A stretch of 64,000 bases of DNA from JABDGM01 sp963738665 (GCA_963738665.1 CAVTXL010000002.1:868001-932000); one strand, 5' to 3'. Positions 9,082 to 19,767 are shown, counted from the first letter of the stretch. Program-made: numbers and translations. Notes: generated by a model from the sequence alone, not told the origin.

Positions 9082-10851
9082 GTGGCTGCCCCACTGTCGC
9101 GCAGCGCGCTCCAGGGTTGAAAATGCGATGTCCAATGCCTCGCGGCGATTCTCCACTGCTTCCTCGCTTGAGTCGTTGATCAAGCGTGAATTGAGCCCAC
9201 GTTCCGAAGGCTGCGGATCGAGCTGGGCTGGGGCCGAGCGGACGGGCAGCAAGTTCTTCGCACGCGCTGTCATGCTGGACTCGGTGGTCGGCAGCGCGTG
9301 GGGCCGACTCATCGTGGCCTTTCCTTGCGAGATGAACTGCGGCAACTGCGAATCGAGTACGGCCAGCGCACTGTCTCGTGCGTTCGTGCCCGGCGGTTCG
9401 ATGCTGCCTCGCTCGTCGGGCTCCGCCGGCTCAATACTCGTCGTCGCCTGCTCAGTTACTGCGACCGACTCCACTAACGCCCAAAGCTCCGGGGCGATGG
9501 CGGGCGCGGAGGCAACCAAACTGCCTAGCCCAACTGCGGGCCGCGTTTCGCCAAAGTGGGTCTTCCACACGCCGTAGTCGGCGGAGTTGATTTGGTCATC
9601 GTGATTGCCGTCGGCGGCGAGGCCGGGTCCGGATTGGCCAAGTGAGTTGCGCCACACAGTATAGTCGGCTGCATCGACCACACCGTTGCCGTTGTAGTCA
9701 CCGGGTAGGGCTGGACCCGTCGCTGGCCAGTTGCCGTCGTTGAGCCGGACCGAGACGGAGTTGGACCAGGAGTTCGCCCACGCCATGTCCCAGCGGCCGT
9801 CGCCGTTGAAGTCGCCGAGTGTCGTGGGGCCCCCGCCAGCCGGGAACTGCGCGTCATCGTGGCCTTCGCCCGGTAGCAAGTTGTTGCCTACGAAGAGGTC
9901 CAGACTCCCGTCGCCGTTGAAGTCGCCCACAAAGCCACCCCAGCCTGCGTAGGCTCTGGCACCCTGGAAAGTGCCGTCGCCCTTGCCCAGCAGCACGTTT
10001 GCGCCGTCGCCGCGTGCGTTCGAAGTCACGAGGTCAATCTTGCCATCGCCGTTCAGGTCTGCGACGGCCACGGAGCCGGGATAACCGGCGGTGCCGAAGG
10101 ACTGCGGAACCTGGAACGTGCCGTCGCCGTTGCTCAGCAGCACATCGACTGCGGCGTCATCGAGGTTGGCCAATGCCAGGTCTGCCTTGCCGTCCCGGTC
10201 GAAGTCGCCCACTGCGATAGAAGGGGCGTAGTCGCCGGAAAAAAAGTCGTTACTGCGGGCCGCAAAGGAACCGTTCCCGTCGCCCAGCAACACGGTGAGA
10301 TCGCTTGCATTGTTCAGGCCAGCGCCCTTCACGGCCACGTCAAGGTTGCCGTCAGCGTTATGATCGCCCACGGCCACGGCTTGAGGGGTGCATCCGCCGG
10401 TGTAAATGTCCTGAAACCACTCGAAGCTGCCATCGCCGTTGCCCAAGAGCACAGTGATGGCGCCGTCCTCCGGCGCGTCTCCCGTCACCCCGGCCACGAG
10501 GTCGAGCTTGCCGTCGTCGTTGAAGTCGCCCACTGCAATGGAGTCGGGCCCCTCCCAAGTGGCGTAGTTTCGGGACGCCTGGAAGGTGCCGTCGCCGTTG
10601 CCCAGGAGGATGCTGATGTCGTTGCCGTAAAAGTTCGCCGTCGCAAGGTCGAGCCGGCCATCGTTGTTGAAGTCGCCGGTCATCACCGCCTGCGGATTCT
10701 GGCCGACGGGGAAACTCGTTGCCGGGCTGAAGCTGAGCAGGTAGCGATCTTCAAGTGGCTCGAAGCGCGGCCGGCGGATAGCGTGCGGATGAATTGCCCG
10801 ACGTCGCGCGCAGCGCAATCGCAACTGGCTAAGAAATGAGCTGACGAACAT
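8737..10851 (-). CDS. FG-GAP/VCBS repeat protein with type I dockerin, running on into a second secreted protein (copy 1)
   Basis: 704 codons. GGAGGTG precedes the ATG. A basic N-terminus and RRPRFEPLEDRYLLSF (residues 26-41) are followed by about seven FG-GAP repeats (DFNNDGRLDLATANF, DFNDDGKLDLVAG, DFDRDGKADLALANL, DLNGDGKIDLVTSN), forming a predicted beta-propeller. A type I dockerin follows (GDYNGNGVVDAADYTVWRN / ADGNHDDQINSADYGVWKT), then a low-complexity linker. At residue 591 (9081) an internal signal peptide begins, see separate entry. In copy 2 a stop separates the two modules; here the stop is lost, giving an in-frame fusion. Extracellular role inferred; cohesin partner not in window. 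Confidence 0.75.
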   Translation of the reverse strand: MFVSSFLSQLRLRCARRRAIHPHAIRRPRFEPLEDRYLLSFSPATSFPVGQNPQAVMTGDFNNDGRLDLATANFYGNDISILLGNGDGTFQASRNYATWEGPDSIAVGDFNDDGKLDLVAGVTGDAPEDGAITVLLGNGDGSFEWFQDIYTGGCTPQAVAVGDHNADGNLDVAVKGAGLNNASDLTVLLGDGNGSFAARSNDFFSGDYAPSIAVGDFDRDGKADLALANLDDAAVDVLLSNGDGTFQVPQSFGTAGYPGSVAVADLNGDGKIDLVTSNARGDGANVLLGKGDGTFQGARAYAGWGGFVGDFNGDGSLDLFVGNNLLPGEGHDDAQFPAGGGPTTLGDFNGDGRWDMAWANSWSNSVSVRLNDGNWPATGPALPGDYNGNGVVDAADYTVWRNSLGQSGPGLAADGNHDDQINSADYGVWKTHFGETRPAVGLGSLVASAPAIAPELWALVESVAVTEQATTSIEPAEPDERGSIEPPGTNARDSALAVLDSQLPQFISQGKATMSRPHALPTTESSMTARAKNLLPVRSAPAQLDPQPSERGLNSRLINDSSEEAVENRREALDIAFSTLERAARQWGSHMRRRVWAGLCAGLVILALQSSCPAAPQYKLLNVGTFGDVSIASDINEAGSVVGHSRHPDGRIEAFRTQPNSPINPAADWLGDIGEGDPIDSYVGAVDGSFSLISLAGECCPAEV

Positions 10852-10885
10852 TTCTCACCTCCACGTCAAGTCGCGCGAGTTTTCT

Positions 10886-11085
10886 TTATCGCAGCCCCTT
10901 GCCGCCGCCGGAACGCCAGACGGGCGCAAAGCCCCGACACCAGCGTGCTCGCGACGCGTCGGTACGGCGAGAGGCCGCACGCTGAGAAAAACTCCGCAGG
11001 ACGGCAGCCGTCGCTAAAGAGATAAGCGCGAACGAACCTGCGAAAGCACCACCGCGATTGAGAATAGTCGCGATTCGGCGGGTTT
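10886..11085 (-). pseudogene. orphan sorting-tail-like remnant
   Basis: The minus strand reads GGAFAGSFALISLATAAVL, then RSFSQRAASRRTD and a stop at 10886-10888. It resembles the broken tail at 8737-8800 (GAVDGSFSLISLAG) base by base around GAGATAAGCG and has the hydrophobic plus Arg-rich layout of a PEP-CTERM end, but the PEP itself is absent. No open body precedes it. The rest of 10852-11229 holds nothing recognisable. Confidence 0.35.
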
Positions 11086-11229
11086 AACGAGCCAACTGGG
11101 CACCGGCGCTCGGGCGGGGGCGCTGGCGAGATGCGCTGCGCATGTGTCGATTAAGGGTACGGACCCCACGAGCTGGGGCCTTGCAAGTTGCGAAGCGCGC
11201 AATCGATGAATCGTCCTAGTTAGAGTGCA

Positions 11230-14200
11230 TTACCGGCTGGCCGGTTCGTCCAGGGGCCGGAATTCAGGGTGCTGCCCGCGGTACGCTCGCCAGCGCTCGA
11301 GCCACTCGGTGCGGGTCAAATTGACGATCGTCGATTCATTAACGCGGGAGTTGGCAAGCAATTCAACCCAGCGGAGCGCCTCGTCCGGCGAGCCGTTGTT
11401 GGCAACCTCGGTGAGCTTTTTGAGATCGACGACTGAATAGAGATCGCCGACGCCCGCAACTGCCGCCCAATTCCCATCCGATGCGATCTCCAAACCTGGT
11501 ATCGCGCCGACTCCCGTCGCGCATACCGGTGAGACGGGATAGCCCGTTTTTGCTTCCCAAGCCTGCAGGCCAGCGGCGCTGGCGTTGATCGCGAAACGGC
11601 CGTCGGGTGTAAAGCGCACGTCCGTTAAGAAATCCTTCGAAGACATTGCACTGATCAGCTTTCCCGTGGAGACTTCCCACACACGGGTCTGCCAGTCGCG
11701 GCAGGCTGTGCCCACCAGCCGTCCATCAGGGCTGAAGGCGACCGTCAGTACCTGGCCTGGGTGTTCGATGGGTGGTCGTAGCTCGTCGCCCGTGGCGGCA
11801 TCCAAGAAACGCAGGAACCCATCGTAGCTTCCGGTCGCGATGATTCGACCGTCGGGTGATTCGGCCAGCGACCAGCAGTCCTGCTGGTGCCGGACTGCCC
11901 AGCGGTGGCGGCCGGTGGCCCGGTCCCACGCCTCGACCACCTCTGAACCCCAGGTAAACAGGTTTTTTCCGTCGTGACTGAAACCAATCGTGCCGCGTCC
12001 TGATTTCCAGGGATATGTGCCCTGGGTATGGCGGGGCACCTGGCAGGTCAAATGCAGCAACCGGCTGCCACTGGTGGGATCGAACAGAAACGCCTCTCCA
12101 TTCATGCAATGCACCGCGACCGCCATGCCATCGGGCGCGAAGCAGGTCCAAACCGGCTCCGAATCGAACGGGACGGGCTGGCAGACCAGCGACCCGGTCC
12201 GCCAATTCCAGATTCGCAGTTGCGCTCGCTCGCCGTGGATCCCCGTGACTGCGGCCATCAGCTCGGCGTCGGGCGAGAAGTCGGCTGCCACAAGATCGGC
12301 ATTGAGCTCTAGAGCCTTGCCAACAGGCGTGCCGGTGGCCGTCTCGCGCCACCTGGATCCTGCGGACCGACGACGAACCGGTGGTATTACCGATCGGCGC
12401 CACATACTTTCCATCGGGTGAAAATCCCGCCCAACTGGATCGGCCACTAAAGGACGTTTTGCGGGTGGGCGAGTTGTCCGCCGGCAATCTCAACACCTGC
12501 GTCAGGCCCTGATGCAGAACCGCCATGTATTTTCCGTCGCTTGAGAAGGCGGGGTGTCCGCCTTGGCCCACAATCGGGAAGGCTCGAGATTCAATTTTGC
12601 CCCGTTGGATCCGGCGGACTTCGAGGTCGATGCCAGAGAAAGCGATGAAATTGCCCGTTGGACTAAACGCCAGGGAAAGCACGCTACCCGTTACTCGACT
12701 GGGCTGCCTTGTCTTCGTGTCGAAATTCACGCTATTTGCCGTTGCCAGGGCCAAAATCCTCCCGTCGGGTGACACCGCAATACCACGAAGATTGGGGAGC
12801 GGCACTTCGGAAATGGCCAATTCCGCTCCGGACGCCGTGTCATACCATTTGAGCGCGCCCTCCTGCTGCGGTGTGCCCAAATCGTGGATGGTGACGAGTT
12901 GACGACCCCCGTCCACGAAGACGGGAGGCCGCGTGAACCAATCGGTTGCTGCTCCCTTTAACCCTCGGTACCGGTGCGTCACCGGTCCGAGCACCTGCTG
13001 CAGCCGCGGCGGCGCGGGCCCATCCGACTCGACAGCGAATAAACGCGCCAAAGAATCATCATCGCTGGCGGTTACTAACTGCTGGCCCGTGGGGGAGAAG
13101 GCAATATGGACTATTTTTTCCGCATGCTCGACAATCGCCGGTTCCGCCGCACCGGACACCTTCCATACTAGCAGTTTCTTTCCGGTGGCGGCGGCCACGA
13201 CTTTGCCGCTGGGGCTGGCGGCTACGCGCCTGACGGCGCCGCCGGCATCCCACTGATGAAGAACCTCTAGCTGCGGCATTGACGTCAGCACGACTTGGCC
13301 GCTTGAAGTTCCCAGGAGCACTTGCCCGTCCGGCGCCCACGCCGCGTCTCCCAGCGGGCCAAACTCGGCCAGCCGCGAGAGTGGCTGTTCGGTTGCCAGA
13401 TCCCAAATCTGCGGCGGCATGTCGTCTGTCCCGAGGCGCTTGCAGGTCAGCAGATATTGGGAATTCTGCGGGTCGAATGTCAATTGGTCGCTGCTCTCGT
13501 CAGCCTGTTCCAGAGCGGCCACCGGCGTCCATTGGCTCCGCAGCCAGTTGTTCACGCGAATCAGATTGGCCTGGACACGCCGCGGATCGTCGCGTGAGGT
13601 GACGGCGGCATTGGCAAACCAAAGAGCAGCCCGGGCGTTGAGTGGGGTGCCGTCTTCGAGCCCGCGCGATGTGAAATTCTCCGCTAGTCGGAACGTCGCC
13701 CGAAGTTCCGCACTGACCGCCGCGTCTTTTGCTTGCCGCTCCTGCTCGGCTGCGTTTCTCTCACGTTCGGCCGCGGCCGTTGCCAGGGCGCACTGTTTTT
13801 CGGCCACTTCTCGCAGGCTGATTTGCTCGTATTCCGAGTGCGTCGCGCGAATGGCTTGCCACGTGCTGACCGCGGCGCCTACGCGCCACGATGCCGAGAA
13901 TTGCCGCCGCGGTGGCGATTGCGCCTCGGTAGCGCCGCGTGAATTTCCGTAGTTTGTAGATCAGGGACGGGGGGCAGGCTTGCACCGGCTCGTCGTTGAG
14001 GTAGCGGTGTAGATCCTGTCCCAAATTATTGGCGGATTCATCGCGCCGGTTGCGGTCCTTTTCCAGGCACTTCATCACAATCCAATCAAGCTCCCCCGTA
14101 ACCAGGCCGCTCAGCTTCTTCGGTTCCAGCCCGCGCTGCGCCGCGATGTTTGGCAGTTCCGCAACGGTGCTCAGCCGAGTACTTGGCTTGGGCGGCTCCT

Positions 14201-15143
14201 CCTCACGGATGACGCGCAGCACTTCCAGCAGCGCCGCCTCCTTCACGCGCTTGTGTTCCAGCGGCGTCGTTCCCGTCAGCAGCTCGTAGAGGAGCACGCC
14301 CAGCGAGTAGATGTCCGATCGCGTGTCCACGTCGAGCTGGTTCAGCTCGGCCTGCTCGGGGCTCATGTACTCCGGCGTGCCGATGACGTCTCCGAAGCCG
14401 GTGAACATCGTGAGGTTCGTCAGCGACTGTCCCGTCGCCTTGGCCACGCCGAAATCGATCACCTTCGGCACCGCCTTGCCGTCGTATTGCGCGATGAGGA
14501 CGTTCGCCGGCTTGAGATCGCGATGGATGATCCCCTTCTGATGCGCGTGCTGCACGGCGTGGCACACGTGCACAAACAATTCGAGCCGATCGTGCGGCGT
14601 GAGACGACGCTCGTCGCAGTACTTCGTGATCGGGACGCCCTTGACGAGCTCCATCACGAAGTACGGCCGGCTGCTATCGGTCGTGCCGGCATCGAGCACG
14701 CGGGCAATATTCGGATGATCCATCATCGCCAGCGCTTGCCGCTCCGCCTCGAAGCGGGCGATCACCTGCCGCGAATCCATTCCCGGCTTGATGATTTTGA
14801 GTGCCACCGTGCGGCGGACCGGGTGGGATTGCTCAGCCATAAACACGACGCCCATGCCGCCTGCCCCGATTTGCTGCAACAGCTTATAAGGGCCAAGGAC
14901 CGTGCCGGGGCCTTCTTGGACGCCCGAATGCAAGACCGTGCGGCCGGCATTGGTCGCGGATTCGCCGTTGCCACTGTCTGGCGCGGCCGATTGCAAAAAG
15001 CTTCCGGGGTGTTCGTGCGCCGCGAGCAAGATCTCCAGCCGCTGCCGTAGCGCCGTGTCACTGGCGCAGACTTCGTCAAGAAATGCGGACCGCTGGTCTG
15101 GCGGTTTTTCACGCGCCAGGTGAAAAAGCGTTTCTTCGTTCAT
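11230..15143 (-). CDS. membrane Ser/Thr protein kinase with C-terminal WD40-like repeats (two frameshifts)
   Basis: Start chosen at MNEETLFHLAREKP (15143), the usual start of planctomycete kinases of this class. Residues about 1-85 carry the conserved leader with AAHEHPGSFL. The kinase domain runs about 90-400: GAGGMGVV glycine loop, VALKI lysine, HRDLKPANVL catalytic loop, DFGVAK, APE-like GTPEYMSPEQ. A membrane helix near IATAAAILGIV follows, then coiled coil and about 12 WD40-like repeats (AFSPDGRLVGTACRD, SPDGRIIATGSYDG). Single-base slips near 13,887 (in the membrane helix) and 12,370 join three reading frames into one protein of about 1,300 residues. It lies 79 bases after the ECF sigma gene, a pairing typical of planctomycetes and suggesting a signalling unit. 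Confidence 0.85.
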
Positions 15144-15222
15144 TGACTGGTATTGCATATGAGGTGGCAGGGCGCGGAGCCGCTACTCACCTAAGCGAAA
15201 TGCGGACCGAGAAAGCACCATT

Positions 15223-15789
15223 TTAGCAGCCGCGCCGCACTTCCGCCTGTAACCAGGCCCTGGCGTACGCCCAATACCGGTCGGCCGTGGTGGGCGAGAT
15301 ACCCAGCACGGCCGCCGCCTCTTCGCCGGTTAATCCCGCAAAATACCGCAGCTCGACGAGTCGCGCCTTGGCCGGGTCTTGACGAGCGAGTTTGTCGAGC
15401 GCTTCATCGAGCGCCAGCAAAACTTCGTCCGTCTCTGGCGCAGCAATGGAGTCAAGTGGCTGACGTCGTAAATCGCCACCGTGTTTGTGGGTCTTTTTCC
15501 GCCGAGCGGTATCAATAATGATCCGCCGCATGGCCGTTGCGGCCGCGGCAAAAAAGTGGATTCGATCCTTATAGGTCCGTGGCTGGTCATTCTCAGCTTG
15601 GCTGCCCACAAGGCGAAGATACGCCTCATGCACCAGCGCTGTGGGCTGCAGAGTTTGTCCGGGCTTCTCGTGGGCGAGCTTTTGCGACGCGAGTTTCCGC
15701 AGCTCATTGTAAACCAAGGGGAGTAGGCGGTCGGCCGCCTGCGAATCCCCTTGCTCAATTGCGGATAGAATTTGTGTGACGTCAGTCAT
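15223..15789 (-). CDS. ECF-type RNA polymerase sigma factor (planctomycete ECF/Sig-70_X6 type)
   Basis: 188 aa. MTDVTQILSAIEQGDSQAAD and LPLVYNELRKLA mark region 2, TALVHEAYLRLV and FFAAAATAMRRIIIDTARR the characteristic middle, and LVELRYFAGLTGEEAAAVLG with SPTTADRYWAYARAWL the region 4 helix-turn-helix. AGAGGA lies upstream of the ATG. Members of this group usually sit next to WD40-linked Ser/Thr kinases, as here, with the kinase gene directly downstream; phosphorylation control is inferred from that context. Confidence 0.9.
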   Translation of the reverse strand: MTDVTQILSAIEQGDSQAADRLLPLVYNELRKLASQKLAHEKPGQTLQPTALVHEAYLRLVGSQAENDQPRTYKDRIHFFAAAATAMRRIIIDTARRKKTHKHGGDLRRQPLDSIAAPETDEVLLALDEALDKLARQDPAKARLVELRYFAGLTGEEAAAVLGISPTTADRYWAYARAWLQAEVRRGC

Positions 15790-15942
15790 GACGCCGATTC
15801 CTCTTTGGCAGCGTGGATACTTGGCACGTCTTATTAATCAACGCTAAAGAATAACAAAACTTGCAAGCCCGCAAAGGAGGTACTAGAATTCGCAAGTTTC
15901 GCCGAAGAGCGAAGTTACGAGGATCATCCGATTAAACTTAAT

Positions 15943-15973
15943 ACCTCGAGGTCGCAGGTTCAAATCCTGCCCG
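15943..15973 (+). other. copy of the 3' half of tRNA-fMet (attachment-site-like or tRNA remnant)
   Basis: ACCTCGAGGTCGCAGGTTC is identical to tRNA positions 2621-2639, and the match continues through AATCCTG with two mismatches overall. The 5' half cannot form a cloverleaf: the anticodon stem partner CGAGG exists at 15918 but is separated by a 21-base loop, and no acceptor strand pairs. It is in direct orientation to the intact tRNA 13.3 kb away. Confidence 0.6.
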
Positions 15974-15983
15974 CGACTATTCC

Positions 15984-16017
15984 AAACCTCGTGGTTGCCG
16001 CTGCGGCCGCGAGGTTT
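15984..16017 (+). terminator. hairpin behind the tRNA remnant, terminator-like
   Basis: AAACCTCG/CGAGGTTT, an 8-bp stem with an 18-base loop, followed by TTTGTT. Its position directly behind the tRNA fragment suggests it belonged to a tRNA transcript. The rest of 15790-16302 has no gene; a -10-like TATAAT at 16216 precedes the PAS-LuxR gene without a clear -35. Confidence 0.4.
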
Positions 16018-16302
16018 GTTGCTGCGCGTCTTCTTCGGCCGGCTGGGGCAAGGCGGAAGCTGGCCAGTCCACATCAGGCGGCTCAGGATTCTCACCGAAG
16101 GGGCATCGGCGAGATTCCCTCCCGGCAGCGCAGGGCGAGATATCTCCCACCGCCACGGCCGCCGGACAAGGTTCCCGGCGGGGCGGCGCTGGTGCATTGA
16201 ATAGCGGCCCCGTGCTATAATAGCGTATCTGCTCGTCACCTCTTCTCGTCTTGCGGAATATCCATCTTCAGGCGCGGCCCTTAGCATGCCGGCCATACTT
16301 CC

Positions 16303-17928
16303 ATGACTGAGCGTAGAAAAACCAACTCCGAGGTTGTCGACGAGAATATTCGCCTGCGGGCCCAAGTGGCCCGGCTCGAGGATCGGTTGGACCATCTCGA
16401 AGAGCATGGCCCGGCCGCCAAAGCGCTGCAACAAGCCGAGGCCTACCACTCGGCCGTGCTCAGCGTGATGTCGGACGTCGTGCTGTTTACCGACGAAGTC
16501 GGGCGAATCACGTATGTCTCGCCCAATGCCCAGTTGATCTTCGGCTGTACCGACAAGGAGATTCTCAAGCAGGGCCGCATCGACTGGCTCTTACCGGCCC
16601 GATTATTCGACCCCGATACGCTCGAGCAGCGGGGCGAAATTGCCAACCTCGAATGCCAGATCCGCGACGTCGTCGGCAGAGCGCGGGACCTGCTCGTCAC
16701 CGTGCGGCGAATTTCCATTCGTGGCAGCAGCGTGCTCTACGTCTGCCGCGACGTTTCGGAACGGAAGAAAATCGAATTGGATCTTGAGCTGCTGTCGATG
16801 ACGCTCAATCGCAAAGTCGATGAGCGCACGAGGGAACTCCGGGAGAGCCGCGAGCGATACCGCCGCTATGTCGAGGGGTTGCGCGACGAGTACTTGTTCT
16901 ACGCCACGAATCAAGAGGGTGTGATGACCTACGTCAGCCCGTCGGTGCACACAATCCTCGGGTATTCGCCCGATCAGATTGTCGGACGCAATTGGCGGGA
17001 CTTCGTCGACCCCGATCACCCCCTGACCTCCAAGTTGGAAGAGTATGAACGTTTGCGACTGATGGGCTTGCCCACTCCTTCGCAGTTGATTGCTCCCGTC
17101 CGTCACGCCAACGGCGAAACGCGAAAGCTTGAGTTTACCGACACGCAGCGGCGCGATGCGGACGGCCAAGTCGAGTTCATCGAAGGGGTCTGCCGCGATG
17201 TGACGCGGCGGCTCGCCGATGAGGAAGTCTTAAAGCGGGCGCACGACGAGCTCGAACATCGTGTCCAGGAGCGAACGCAGGAGCTAAAGACCATGAATGA
17301 TCGGCTCCGCGAAAGTGAACATCGCTATCGGTCCGTCGTCGAAGACCAGCTTGAGTTCATCGTCCGCTGGCGCGATGACGGCGTGCGAACCTTTGTCAAC
17401 GAGTCGTACCGCCGCATTTGCGGCGAATCGCGCGAGGACCTGATCGGCGACAGCTTTTTTGCGAACATGTTTCCTGCTGAGCGAGAACAATTGCAACAAC
17501 AATTACTGACGGTTTCGGCCGAATGCCCCGTCATCGTCGAAGAGCATCGCGTGACGATGCCCGACGGGCACATTGCCTGGCAGCATTGGCGGCACCGCGC
17601 GTTATTGGACAAAGACGGGCAAATCATTGAGTTCCAGTCCGTCGGCAGCGACATCACCGAGCAGCGCAAGCGCGAGGAGCACGCCGAAGACCGGAACAAC
17701 GCACGAATTCAACTACAAGATTTGAGCGAACGAGAACGAGACGTCATGCACCACGTCGTCGCTGGCGACGCCAACAAGGTAATCGCCCGAAAACTCGGAT
17801 TGAGCGTCAAGACGATCGAAAAGCATCGCAGCAGCCTCATGAAGAGGCTCCGCGTCCGCAGCGTTCCCGAGTTGGTGCGTCTACGCGCTCTTAGCCGAAG
17901 AGGCCGGAGTGGCTTAGCAGCCAGTTGA
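16303..17928 (+). CDS. PAS-domain sensor with C-terminal LuxR-type DNA-binding domain
   Basis: 541 aa. An N-terminal coiled coil (residues 10-40) is followed by three PAS domains at about 45-155, 185-310 and 330-450 (YVSPNAQLIFGCT, YVSPSVHTILGYS, SYRRICGESREDLIG), each closing with a PAC-like end (CRDVSERKK, CRDVTRRL, SDITEQRK). A LuxR/FixJ helix-turn-helix closes the protein (LSERERDVMHHVVAGDANKVIARKL at about 465-490, then SVKTIEKHRSSLMKRL). There is no receiver or kinase domain, so it probably acts as a one-component regulator in the cytoplasm. Ligand unknown. Confidence 0.85.
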   Translation: MTERRKTNSEVVDENIRLRAQVARLEDRLDHLEEHGPAAKALQQAEAYHSAVLSVMSDVVLFTDEVGRITYVSPNAQLIFGCTDKEILKQGRIDWLLPARLFDPDTLEQRGEIANLECQIRDVVGRARDLLVTVRRISIRGSSVLYVCRDVSERKKIELDLELLSMTLNRKVDERTRELRESRERYRRYVEGLRDEYLFYATNQEGVMTYVSPSVHTILGYSPDQIVGRNWRDFVDPDHPLTSKLEEYERLRLMGLPTPSQLIAPVRHANGETRKLEFTDTQRRDADGQVEFIEGVCRDVTRRLADEEVLKRAHDELEHRVQERTQELKTMNDRLRESEHRYRSVVEDQLEFIVRWRDDGVRTFVNESYRRICGESREDLIGDSFFANMFPAEREQLQQQLLTVSAECPVIVEEHRVTMPDGHIAWQHWRHRALLDKDGQIIEFQSVGSDITEQRKREEHAEDRNNARIQLQDLSERERDVMHHVVAGDANKVIARKLGLSVKTIEKHRSSLMKRLRVRSVPELVRLRALSRRGRSGLAAS

Positions 17929-17967
17929 AAAAAGTGACGGGCTGCTGCATCGCATGGGCGCGATGCC

Positions 17968-17991
17968 AAAACTGCGATTGAAGTCGCAGTT
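17968..17991 (+). terminator. 9-bp hairpin after the PAS-LuxR gene, possible terminator
   Basis: AAACTGCGA/TCGCAGTTT with a 6-base loop, 40 bases after the stop codon. The T run is only three bases, so termination is a guess. Confidence 0.4.
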
Positions 17992-17999
17992 TAGCGAGC

Positions 18000-19126
18000 C
18001 GTGACGAGCTTTGCTCGGCACTTGGCGAGGTTGAAAAATGTCACAATGGGTTCTTCAACGGGCGGTTCGAGTCGTAGCGGCTCTTCTCGTCCAGCAATTT
18101 GTTCGCCGGCCAAATCGGTTGCGCGTCATGGTCTCGTCTTGCTTTTGCGACGGTTTCTTTCGGTAGGGTTTGTCTCCAATTTTCTTCAGATTGCAAAAGG
18201 GATGCCCCGCTTGCTTTGCCAAAGGTTTGCCTCTGCGCTCGGGCAGAGGTAGGGGTAGATAGAGGGGGCAACGTTACAGAGCAACCGTACGTATGCAAGT
18301 GCCGACCGTAAGAGTCGTCGCCAGTGCGATCTTTGGGGTGCTTGCTACCGCGGTCAGGACCAAAGCCGTTCGTCGCCCGGCGAATCTTGGGTAAGCACGT
18401 GCGGCCAGGGGCGTTTTAGCCGTGCCAGTTTTTGAGTGTCAGTGCGGAATGGTCATGTCGGTCGCGAAGGGCCGAGTTCCGGGTAACTGCATCCGCTGCG
18501 GCAACGTCAATTTGACAGCCAGCGTCAGCAGGTTGTCGTACGGCGATTCGATCCGGTTGAACCGGTCCGCTGAGGCAACTGCTCCCCGGCGACGTGCCGC
18601 AGTCCGCGGAGGACAAATCCGCTCGATATTGCTTGCCAAAACGCAGATAGCAGCGGATACATGACGGGCCGAAGCTGGATTTTTTGCTATCGCGCGAGAT
18701 CCGCCGATTTTCGCAATCGTTCGATTTGTGTTCTGTCTGCGCGTTTGCAAGCTCGGCGCCGGCCGAGTGCCGGCAGGGCCCCCGCGCCGACAGGCCGAAG
18801 GGGGTCGCTCGCCAAGTGTGTGGGTGACGCTCCTGGTTGGCCGCCCCCGTATAGGGTGGGGCAAATTTGAATGGCAATTTTCCGCCGGCCCGACGATTTT
18901 GCGGCAATCAGCTTCCCATGCAAGGGCTTTTGTGATCATACTGGAGGTGATGACAGTCGGTGGCAAGGCGCGCCGGCACGACTCGGATCGAGTCATCATC
19001 GTTCGCAGGCCAGGGCGAAGCCGGATCTAAGCCGGCAACTACAACTTTGATAGGCGGCAGAGAGGCAGGGCAATCTTCTCTTCCCGTGGCTTTTCGTTGC
19101 AGAACGACTTCAACAGGCGTCGTCAC
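18000..19126. other. about 1.1 kb with no convincing gene
   Basis: Short overlapping frames in every direction, no ribosome sites and no domains except the weak zinc-ribbon ORF at 18422. Looks like eroded or intergenic sequence. Confidence 0.5.
18422..18664 (+). CDS. possible small zinc-ribbon-like protein
   Basis: 80 codons from a GTG. The first 35 residues carry CQCGM and CIRCGN, a CxC...CxxC arrangement like a zinc ribbon; the rest is basic and featureless. No ribosome site stands out. It could be the start of a truncated gene. Low confidence. Confidence 0.3.
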   Translation: MPVFECQCGMVMSVAKGRVPGNCIRCGNVNLTASVSRLSYGDSIRLNRSAEATAPRRRAAVRGGQIRSILLAKTQIAADT

Positions 19127-19676
19127 ATGGAAATTCATGACAAGAATGGATACGAGTCCGCGCGCGCAGAGCAAATGCCCGTGCCCGCGGAGCAAAACGG
19201 GTCCACAACCTCTCACGATCCGGAAAGGCTTCAACAACTCGGCGCCGCGCGGCGCCGCCAAGGCCTCTCCGTCCGCTGCGTGGCCCAACGGTTGGGACGA
19301 ACCGTTGCCGAGGTCCGAGCCCAAGAAGATGAGTCGGCCGACTTGCTTGTCTCCGATCTGTACCATTGGCAGTCGGCGACTCGACGTTCCTGTCGAGGAA
19401 CTACTGTGCGAGCCGCAGGACGCTTTATCGCCGCGCGTGCTCAGCCGTGCCCGTCTGCTCCGTATCATGAAGACGGCCCTCGCGCTGCGGCGCCAAGCCC
19501 GCTCGGAAGCTGAGCGCCGCCTCGCCCGCTTGCTCGCCGATCAACTCCTCGAAATCATGCCCGAGCTGAAAGAAGTGTCCGCCTGGCCCACCGTCGGCCA
19601 ACGCCGCACTGCGGAAGAATTGGGGCGAATCGCTGAGAACCCGATCTCCGACGATTGGGTGCATGAAGCCGGCTAA
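19127..19676 (+). CDS. XRE-like helix-turn-helix regulator (one frameshift)
   Basis: The N-terminal part reads LQQLGAARRRQGLSVRCVAQ then RLGRTVAEVRAQED, a Cro/cI-like helix-turn-helix ending LLVSDLYHWQSA. After an extra A near 19,380 the frame continues LDVPVEELLCEPQDALSPRV, RLLRIMKTALALRR and ADQLLEIMPELKEV to the stop. Joined, it is about 180 residues with HTH and a helical C-terminal domain, a layout I know from planctomycete hypothetical regulators. Converges with rnc; a GCTCTGG/CCAGAGC palindrome lies between them at 19693. Target genes unknown. Confidence 0.65.
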
Positions 19677-19767
19677 TCCCTGCGCCGCCCAGGCTCTGGA
19701 CCAGAGCGCTCTGTCGCTCATATTGAAGTAATCGCCCAGGATCGGCGCAGCGAAAGCGACGCCCCGC

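Noticed and set aside
15890..15975. Second complete tRNA gene
   Set aside because: Only the 3' half matches; acceptor and D arms cannot form and the anticodon loop would be 21 bases.
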